Origin: Candidatus Obscuribacterales bacterium
Lineage (GTDB): Bacteria > Cyanobacteriota > Vampirovibrionia > Obscuribacterales > Obscuribacteraceae
Direction of reading: 5' to 3'
Assembly (NCBI GenBank): GCA_019752635.1
Contig: JAIELX010000139.1
Coordinates: 1-38,984 of the forward strand
Length of the DNA: 38,984 nucleotides
The notes under the pieces were generated by a model that was not told the origin of the DNA, made no database searches, and saw only the letters and a list, made by a program, of their open reading frames with translations. The first letter of the stretch is position 1, and each line of letters starts with the position of its first letter. Below are positions 33,482-38,984 of this stretch, one piece after another. A program made the translations under genes and the position numbers.

Positions 33482-33497
33482 TCCCAAAACTTTGGGA
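33482..33497. promoter_or_regulatory. Palindrome upstream of PPK2 and baeRF genes
   Basis: TCCCAAAACTTTGGGA is a perfect inverted repeat (TCCCAAA, two-base centre, TTTGGGA) in the 208-bp divergent region between the baeRF gene and the PPK2 gene. As a helical-dyad site it could bind a dimeric regulator, for example the NarL-type one in this window. No second identical copy was seen upstream of other genes. Confidence 0.4.
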
Positions 33498-33607
33498 TGA
33501 GAGTGTACGCCAGCAGATAGAAACCAGAAGACTGATACCAAAGAACATCCCGACGATTTACCCTAACCATAATTACCAAGTGCATACAACCACGGAGAGA
33601 GTGTTCA

Positions 33608-34513
33608 ATGAAACGGAAACGAGTACTTGACCGAATAGAACCATTCATTAGTCCCTACAGAGTAACCTCAGGAAAGAAGTTCAGGCTTGCAGACATCGAC
33701 CCCGGCGATACGCACGGTTTGAAATCGGAGAGCAAGGCTGAAGCAAAAGAGATGCTTAGGAGAGGCGTTGAATGGCTGGAGGAATTGCAGGACAAACTGT
33801 ACGCAAATGACCATTGGGGACAGCTAGTCATTTTCCAAGCTATGGATGCCGCCGGTAAAGACAGCACGATCAAACACGTAATGTCAGGCGTTAATCCACA
33901 AGGCTGCCAGGTCTTCTCATTCAAACAGCCATCTCCAGAAGAACTGGATCACGACTACATGTGGAGATACTCCAAGTGCATGCCGGAGCGTGGACGAATC
34001 GGAATTTTCAACCGCTCTTACTACGAGGAAGTGCTGGTTGTACGAGTGCATCAAGAGCTACTGAAGAATGAAAAAATTCCAAAACGTCTAATTACCAAGA
34101 ACATTTTCGAACACCGACTTGAGTTCATTCGCGCCTATGAAGACTACTTATCGCAAAATGGCATCAATGTAGTGAAGTTCTTTCTTCATGTATCGAAAGA
34201 CGAGCAGGAACGCCGATTCAGGGAGCGTCTAACCCGTCCTGAAAAAAACTGGAAGTTTTCGAACCATGACCTTCAAGAACGAAGCAACTGGAAAGCGTAT
34301 ATGAATGCATACGAAGAAGCAATTCGGGCAACCGCAACGGCGAACGCACCCTGGTATGTGGTGCCGGCAGATAACAAATGGTTCACGCGATTGATCGTCG
34401 CGGGCGCGATAGTTCAATCACTGGAGAATCTGGATCTTTCGTATCCCGTTATAGACAAACAACAAATGGCGGACCTGCAGCGAGCAAAAGAAGAGCTGAT
34501 AGGCCTTTCATAG
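33608..34513 (+). CDS. Polyphosphate kinase 2 (PPK2), class III-like
   Basis: This enzyme transfers phosphate between polyphosphate and nucleotides. The 301 residues show the P-loop AMDAAGKDSTI (Walker A about 79-89), SGVNPQGCQVFSFKQPSPEEL, and the Walker B block GRIGIFNRSYYEEVLVVRVH (about 129-148). An N-terminal extension (1-65) precedes these, as in class III PPK2 enzymes that phosphorylate AMP and ADP. Class assignment rests on motif wording only. GGAGAG precedes ATG 33608. Divergent from the baeRF/glgX unit. Polyphosphate use would give ATP when respiration is slow, in keeping with the glycogen and hydrogenase genes. Confidence 0.93.
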   Translation: MKRKRVLDRIEPFISPYRVTSGKKFRLADIDPGDTHGLKSESKAEAKEMLRRGVEWLEELQDKLYANDHWGQLVIFQAMDAAGKDSTIKHVMSGVNPQGCQVFSFKQPSPEELDHDYMWRYSKCMPERGRIGIFNRSYYEEVLVVRVHQELLKNEKIPKRLITKNIFEHRLEFIRAYEDYLSQNGINVVKFFLHVSKDEQERRFRERLTRPEKNWKFSNHDLQERSNWKAYMNAYEEAIRATATANAPWYVVPADNKWFTRLIVAGAIVQSLENLDLSYPVIDKQQMADLQRAKEELIGLS

Positions 34514-34529
34514 GCGCCGGAAGACGGAG

Positions 34530-34564
34530 CCGCCACTGCGACAGATCTCTGGCGGCAGTGGCGG
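34530..34564. terminator. Hairpin terminator between convergent PPK2 and unknown gene
   Basis: CCGCCACTGC (34530-34539) and GCAGTGGCGG (34555-34564) are perfectly complementary over 10 bp around a 15-base loop. It lies in the 59-base gap between the PPK2 stop and the stop of the minus-strand gene at 34573. No T-run follows, so it may be a bidirectional, factor-aided terminator. Confidence 0.6.
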
Positions 34565-34572
34565 GATGGGAT

Positions 34573-35346
34573 TCAGTCACCGGGGTGATCAGTCGCTGAC
34601 CCTGTGGTCTGCGCTGCGTTCTGCTCTAGTTCCGTCGCATCCTGGTCCGCACTACACTTTGCCACTTCCTCGCGAAGGCGTTCCCTGGAGGGCAAAAGTG
34701 GATCAAGAGTCTGTCGGTCAACCTCCAATAGATAGTCTTGGCATGCCATTTCAGTGCTGAGCAGTTCGTCGGCGTCTAGCGGTTCTTCTACTTCTAGTTC
34801 TTCGAAGTCACGTTTACCAAATTGCTGAGATTGACAGGAAGAACGGTCAGAAAGCGGCAGCGAAGCGGAGGTATTCGAATGGCGCGGAACAGCGGGACGC
34901 CAATCATGTGTCACCTCGTCGATCCAGAATCTCGACGGCGAGGGTTCAAACAGTTTGACTCCGGGTGAATGAACCCACTGTTTCTCCACCTCTTCCAGGA
35001 TCTCCGGCATGAATTTTGTAAGTTCAACCCGATCCCAACCTTTCATTTCATCACCCTCTTCGTGTAAGTGGGGATAATGAAGGTAAGGATTGAGAAACCA
35101 ATAATTTAAGAAAGTCGAGTGAAGAAGATGCTCCCTCTCCAAAGGCGAATCGGAGGAGTGAAGCCTTGTCAAAAAATTATCCCATGTGCAGCAGTGAGGG
35201 TGCCGAGAACGTTGCAAGCGAAGCGCTACAAGTCTGCTCCAGTCACTGCCGTCTAGTGGAAACGGATCTTCCTCAAGATGCTTACGCAAGTACTTATTGT
35301 GCGCCTCGACTTCTAAAGCCTCAGCAAGCTTATTACCAGGAATCAT
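34573..35346 (-). CDS. Unknown soluble protein, 257 residues
   Basis: I do not recognise this protein. Residues about 1-130 are helical with aromatic and His-rich parts (CCTWDNF, NYWFLNPYLHYPHLHEEGDE), and about 165-257 are acidic and low complexity (ELEVEEPLDADELLS, ending in Gln/Thr/Ser/Asp). There is no signal peptide, membrane segment or known motif. The start is sound: GAGGGG lies about seven bases before ATG 35346. It follows the TadE/TadG-like genes by 28 bases on the same strand and could share their operon. A partner role in pilus assembly is only positional. Confidence 0.7.
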   Translation of the reverse strand: MIPGNKLAEALEVEAHNKYLRKHLEEDPFPLDGSDWSRLVALRLQRSRHPHCCTWDNFLTRLHSSDSPLEREHLLHSTFLNYWFLNPYLHYPHLHEEGDEMKGWDRVELTKFMPEILEEVEKQWVHSPGVKLFEPSPSRFWIDEVTHDWRPAVPRHSNTSASLPLSDRSSCQSQQFGKRDFEELEVEEPLDADELLSTEMACQDYLLEVDRQTLDPLLPSRERLREEVAKCSADQDATELEQNAAQTTGSATDHPGD

Positions 35347-35374
35347 GACATTGCCCCTCGCTTGTCAGGAAGTT

Positions 35375-36409
35375 CTATCTAATTAACTTGATCGGTCCCA
35401 GGTTGAGCCGTGCAATGGCCTCACTAACCGGAGTGCCAGTAAGCGGCAGAGGACCGCTTTCTCCTGCTACCTGTGGTTTGACTAATTGACCTCTTATGCT
35501 TTCGACAGCCCCGCTCTTTCCATTGACGTCTACAGAGAGGACCTTGAATCCGATGAACCCGACAACAGGTCGAGACTGATTCATGGCAGGGTCGCCCTCA
35601 ATGACAGGCAAGACGAAAGGTCCTTTGTTTTGCAGCGCAGTCAAGAACGGAGAATCAGCAAGTTTCTTTTGACCGCTGATACCATTGTCCAAGTTTATTT
35701 GCTGTCCTATTTGAATGGCCGGCACAAACCCCGGTATTATCTCGCGCAGCTCCAGAGCCTGACCAATAGCTTCATTGATGTAGTGAGCAGATGGGGGCGA
35801 ATCAAAAGTCGTGAAACAGCCGTTCTTTACTTTTTGCGATCCAAGATAAATGGTGAACTCATCACCCAAGGAGCAGGCTGACAGCGGTTTGGCATTAATG
35901 CCACTTTTATCCGAAGGCACGGCATCGATGCTTACAGCCACAGGAAACGCCTGATTTACATTGAGCAACCAGAGCTGTCCGGACGTTCCGGCAACAGATA
36001 CTACTTTCAGTTCATCACCGCCACGAAGAAACAGCGGGGCGAGGATGTGCCTAACTTTCATGGTGGCCTCAACTTGAACCTCGCCCGGTGCGTTCCCTTG
36101 GGGTTCCTTCACAATGCACTCGACCTTGGTACCTTCCGAATCGTTCGACACGAACTTACCGTCGGCGCGATTTTGCGCCGTTACTTGCAATGCGTATGGA
36201 TGAGCGTTTTCCAAGTGGAACCACAATTCCCTGGCACCAGCAAGAGCGCCGGCATCAGTAGCGTTCTGCAGCTCCTCTTTGACCGCCAGCATATGCATAA
36301 AATCAACAGCAAGCGCACCGACGAGCAATGAAACGAACACTCCCAGTAGCAGCAGAAGGCTCCCCATCGCTCCCTTTTTCGAGAGCCGATTCAACTTCAA
36401 AAACTTCAT
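35375..36409 (-). CDS. TadG-like pilus/secretion protein
   Basis: The 344 residues start with a basic stretch and a membrane helix (about 14-36, GSLLLLLGVFVSLLVGALAVDF), followed by the NATDAGALAGARE segment common to TadG/TadE-family proteins with a Putative Flp pilus assembly domain. The remainder is a large extracytoplasmic region of mostly beta type, without recognised motifs beyond the N-terminus. GAGGA precedes ATG 36409. It is 10 bases downstream of the TadE-like gene. Function in Tad pilus assembly follows from the family; the machinery genes are not in the window. Confidence 0.78.
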   Translation of the reverse strand: MKFLKLNRLSKKGAMGSLLLLLGVFVSLLVGALAVDFMHMLAVKEELQNATDAGALAGARELWFHLENAHPYALQVTAQNRADGKFVSNDSEGTKVECIVKEPQGNAPGEVQVEATMKVRHILAPLFLRGGDELKVVSVAGTSGQLWLLNVNQAFPVAVSIDAVPSDKSGINAKPLSACSLGDEFTIYLGSQKVKNGCFTTFDSPPSAHYINEAIGQALELREIIPGFVPAIQIGQQINLDNGISGQKKLADSPFLTALQNKGPFVLPVIEGDPAMNQSRPVVGFIGFKVLSVDVNGKSGAVESIRGQLVKPQVAGESGPLPLTGTPVSEAIARLNLGPIKLIR

Positions 36410-36419
36410 ATGCTCTTCC

Positions 36420-36866
36420 TCACTCCAATCGGTATGTAGAATCAGCTGTTAGCAAGAATCCTTTCCCCAAGTGCAGCGGATCCGGACCTGGAAATGCCGC
36501 CAGTCCAAACAGTCCGCTACTATATTGAACGCGCACCGTGACTGTATGAGGAACCAGATCAGTTTGGAAAACAACTGATGAGAACTGAGATGGATCAACC
36601 ACAACCCCATTGAGGCTTATGTGATTGAGAACCAAAGATTCTTGCAACGAACGGTTCGTAGCCACGTCGGGATTACGTCCGTAAGTAATAGCCAAATCGC
36701 GCGCGGCTTGGCGCGCCACTTGTGCCAAAGAAGCCTTCAAGAAATAGGCCTGGCTAACCTCCCACACAACAAAAACAATAACCATCATCAGCGGTATCAG
36801 AATCATCATGGAGGCAGCCGTTTCTGCAAGAACGAGCCCTCGTCCCTTGTATCTAAACTTCTTCAT
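36420..36866 (-). CDS. TadE-like pilus assembly protein
   Basis: This 148-residue protein has a short basic N-terminus (MKKFRYKGRG), then a hydrophobic pseudopilin-like helix (about 12-40, with the AETAASMMILIPLMMVIVF stretch), and an extracytoplasmic domain. ASLAQVARQAARDLA is a typical TadE continuation. It is in one operon with the TadG-like gene. The Flp-type pilin at 8119 could use the same export system. The TadE/TadF distinction is not secure. Confidence 0.75.
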   Translation of the reverse strand: MKKFRYKGRGLVLAETAASMMILIPLMMVIVFVVWEVSQAYFLKASLAQVARQAARDLAITYGRNPDVATNRSLQESLVLNHISLNGVVVDPSQFSSVVFQTDLVPHTVTVRVQYSSGLFGLAAFPGPDPLHLGKGFLLTADSTYRLE

Positions 36867-37115
36867 TCTCGACCCCCGGTGTCGGCGATATCAACCAACC
36901 CCCTGATCAATATCCCGCATATTTATTCGTTACTCTTAAATGGTAGCCCTACCGGGTATTACAAAGGTCCGGGAACAAAAGCGGTAACTAGCCCGCATGA
37001 TCCTGCTGTTCGCCTCCAGATGTGGAAAAGCAAGCCCCTTGCACGTTGCATACAGCGGGAATGAGGAAGGAGAAAACACGACCCGCAAACGCAATGTAAT
37101 AGCAGTGCTCCGTGG
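36867..37115. promoter_or_regulatory. 249-bp gap between P-type ATPase gene and TadE-like gene
   Basis: Both flanking genes run on the minus strand, so the stretch should hold the end of the ATPase transcript and the promoter of the tad-like genes. GGTAG/CTACC arms near 36942-36953 form only a short hairpin. No gene with a ribosome site was seen. Confidence 0.35.
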
Positions 37116-38984
37116 CTACCCCTGAACAGATTGCTTTCGTCGCGAGGCAAACACTCGCCCGGCGAGTTTGCGCAGTTCGTCGGCCGCGACTATCGCCGGA
37201 ATCCATAAGAAAGCGAACCACCACTCTATAGCTGTTAACGGCGTCATATTGAACGTATCCCGCAAGGGCTGAAAGTACATCATCAACAGCAGAAGAACGA
37301 CTTCGGTGACGATGCCAACGAGAATCACTCGATTTTCAAAAAATCCACGCTGAAAGATTGAGGATCGATCAGTGCGGCAACACAAAACTGTGCCGATTTG
37401 GCCTGCTACAATCCCCGCAACAGTCATAGTTGTAGCGTGCTGATAAGCCGGTGTACCGATCGGCGCCAGCGCGGACACGGGCCATCCATTCAAGAAGTTC
37501 GCGAAGAAGTAGCAACTCATGCCGGCGATGGACTCTATCAATCCATACCAAAACAAAGCTCGACTCAACAAACCATAGCTCAGAAGTGGATCGTTTAAGT
37601 TGCGAGGAGGTACATTCATAATGCCTTCCTCTGCCTTCTCCATCCCGAGACCCAGGGCAGGCACCATGTCGGTACCGAGATCGATCGATAGAACTTGCAT
37701 TACGGTGAGCGGAAGCGGTACGAGACCGTGAGAAAAAAGTGCTACACCGAAAGGTACAGCCTCCGCCATATTACTTGTCAAAACATAAGTCGCGAATTTT
37801 CGTATGTTTGCATAGACTGCCCGACCAAGCTCAATAGCGTTGACAATGGATGCGAAATTGTCGTCCGCCAGAATCATGTCGGCCGACTCTCGAGCAACGT
37901 CACTACCGCTCACCCCCATGGCAATGCCAATATCAGCTTTACGCAACGCAGGCGCGTCGTTAACCCCATCGCCAGTCATAGCAACTACGTGTCCAAGCCG
38001 CTGAAACGCTTCAACTATTCGCAACTTTTGCTCGGGGAGAATTCTGGCAAAAATGACATCACCGCGCAAGCGACCAGCCAACTCGTCTTCCGCCAATTGG
38101 TCCAGTTCATCGCCAGTTACTATGGAACATTGAGACTGAACAATACCTACTTTGCGAGCAATGCTCTCCGCTGTAAGACCGTAATCTCCGGTTATCATGA
38201 CCATCTTGATGCCCGCTTGGTGGCACTTACTCACAGCCTCGACTACACCTTCGTGCGGTGGATCAAACATGGCAATGAGCCCGTAGAAGGTAAGATCTTG
38301 CTCTACCTCCTGGTGATTGGAAACACTAACTGTCGGTGGAAGGAGCCGTCCAGCCAGCGCAAGGACCCGTAACCCTTGCTCGGCGAAGCGATCATTAGCC
38401 TCAACAATTTTCTCGAAGTCGCAATTCTCAACGGCGCGTACTGTACCGCCACTTGCTACTCTCGTGCACAGGGACAAGACTTGAGCAGTAGCACCTTTCA
38501 AGTAGACTTGGCGACCAGCATCCATATCGTAGACACTGCTCATCCGCTTTCGATGAGAATCAAAAGGAATGTCGCAGATTTTGTGGGCATATAAATCCCC
38601 GTCATCGCTTCCCCGAAATTTTCTGGCAGCCGTCAGAAGCGCACCCTCGGTTGGATCGCCAATTACGGACCAGTTCTTCAATGGCGTTGGCGGTAATAGC
38701 TTTGCATTGTTGCAACGGGCTGCCACCAGCAATGAAGATGCCAGCGCGCTTGTTTGAGAAACAGAGGACTTGATCAGTCTCCTATTAATGGAATCGAATA
38801 TGCCACCATCGGGATCATAGCCTGTACCGGTGACTTTATAGCTTCCATCTAATGTCCATATATCTTGGACGATCATCTGATTCCGCGTGATCGTTCCCGT
38901 CTTGTCGGTGCATATTACCGTCGTGCAACCCAGCGTTTCCACCGCCGAAAGACGTTTAATCAAGGCATTGGATTTGGACATTTT
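37116..38984 (-). CDS. P-type cation-transporting ATPase (type II), 5' part beyond window
   Basis: This is the C-terminal 623 residues of a cation pump; the N-terminal membrane helices and actuator domain lie past 38984. The frame stays open to the window end, so the internal ATG at 38981 is not the start. Visible parts: phosphorylation motif ICTDKTGT, KGATAQVLS of the nucleotide domain, MITGDYGLT and MTGDGVNDAPAL of the P domain, and a C-terminal membrane block. M5 reads TSNMAEAVPF and M6 SIDLGTDMVPAL, the latter matching Na,K-ATPase-type M6 with both Asp residues kept, closer to P2C than to SERCA. The ion (Na+, K+, Ca2+ or H+) is not proven. Downstream are the tad-like genes. Confidence 0.92.
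   Translation of the reverse strand, partial: KMSKSNALIKRLSAVETLGCTTVICTDKTGTITRNQMIVQDIWTLDGSYKVTGTGYDPDGGIFDSINRRLIKSSVSQTSALASSLLVAARCNNAKLLPPTPLKNWSVIGDPTEGALLTAARKFRGSDDGDLYAHKICDIPFDSHRKRMSSVYDMDAGRQVYLKGATAQVLSLCTRVASGGTVRAVENCDFEKIVEANDRFAEQGLRVLALAGRLLPPTVSVSNHQEVEQDLTFYGLIAMFDPPHEGVVEAVSKCHQAGIKMVMITGDYGLTAESIARKVGIVQSQCSIVTGDELDQLAEDELAGRLRGDVIFARILPEQKLRIVEAFQRLGHVVAMTGDGVNDAPALRKADIGIAMGVSGSDVARESADMILADDNFASIVNAIELGRAVYANIRKFATYVLTSNMAEAVPFGVALFSHGLVPLPLTVMQVLSIDLGTDMVPALGLGMEKAEEGIMNVPPRNLNDPLLSYGLLSRALFWYGLIESIAGMSCYFFANFLNGWPVSALAPIGTPAYQHATTMTVAGIVAGQIGTVLCCRTDRSSIFQRGFFENRVILVGIVTEVVLLLLMMYFQPLRDTFNMTPLTAIEWWFAFLWIPAIVAADELRKLAGRVFASRRKQSVQG

Noticed and set aside
37695..38372. 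225-codon plus-strand frame
   Set aside because: It lies wholly inside the P-type ATPase gene on the opposite strand, whose motifs are certain; no start signal or family trait.
1..38984. tRNA, rRNA, CRISPR, insertion sequences, phage or attachment sites
   Set aside because: No TpsiC-type tRNA pattern, regular spaced repeats, transposase, integrase or terminal inverted repeats were seen on reading both strands.

Overview
The window is a densely coded bacterial chromosome segment with about 40 genes on both strands. I see no rRNA, tRNA, CRISPR array, insertion sequence or phage gene. Base composition looks close to 50% GC. Several proteins recall cyanobacterial or plastid families: a GT28 diacylglycerol glycosyltransferase, an EGY1-like site-2 protease, a compact group-2-type sigma factor, a front-type acyl desaturase and a Rieske oxygenase of the pheophorbide/Lls1 type. 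There is no photosynthesis gene, and there are fermentative hydrogenase, polyphosphate and glycogen genes. A non-photosynthetic member of the Cyanobacteriota (Vampirovibrionia/Obscuribacterales-like) is my best guess, but this is inference from protein character and not a database result.

Layout. 103-3085: membrane-anchored HtrA/Deg protease, a coiled-coil protein and a sigma-70 factor. 3247-6308: MGDG-synthase-like glycosyltransferase, a small Cys-rich protein and a first PlsC-type acyltransferase. 6327-10039 (minus strand): three UspA proteins, a site-2 protease, a Flp-type pilin and an avidin-family protein. 10223-10975: diheme cytochrome c. 11060-11272: small membrane protein. 11494-18708: a nine-gene operon for a group 3b [NiFe] sulfhydrogenase (maturation protease, hypA, hypB, hypC, then beta, gamma, delta and alpha subunits) ending in a coupled acyl-CoA transferase gene. 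18733-20028: second PlsC-type acyltransferase. 20630-21073: unknown protein. 21094-23577: a NarL-type response regulator divergent from a globin-coupled histidine kinase. 24115-29362: DUF2252 protein, polytopic membrane protein, desaturase and Rieske oxygenase. 29392-33399 (minus): second diheme cytochrome, GlgX debranching enzyme and an eRF1-like (baeRF) protein. 33608-34513: PPK2 polyphosphate kinase. 34573-36866 (minus): unknown protein and TadG/TadE-like genes. 37116-38984 (minus): P-type cation ATPase, cut by the window edge.

How it may fit together. The heme-globin kinase and NarL-type regulator sit amid Usp proteins, a reversible NADP-linked hydrogenase, cytochromes c, polyphosphate and glycogen enzymes, envelope proteases, lipid-modifying enzymes and a P-type ATPase. 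This gene mix resembles in theme, not in sequence, the oxygen-limitation/dormancy regulon controlled by DosR in mycobacteria. The most unusual items are the avidin homologue, which keeps most of the biotin pocket but has no export signal; a Cys-to-Glu change at the predicted proximal-cluster motif of the hydrogenase small subunit; and the globin-PAS-kinase.
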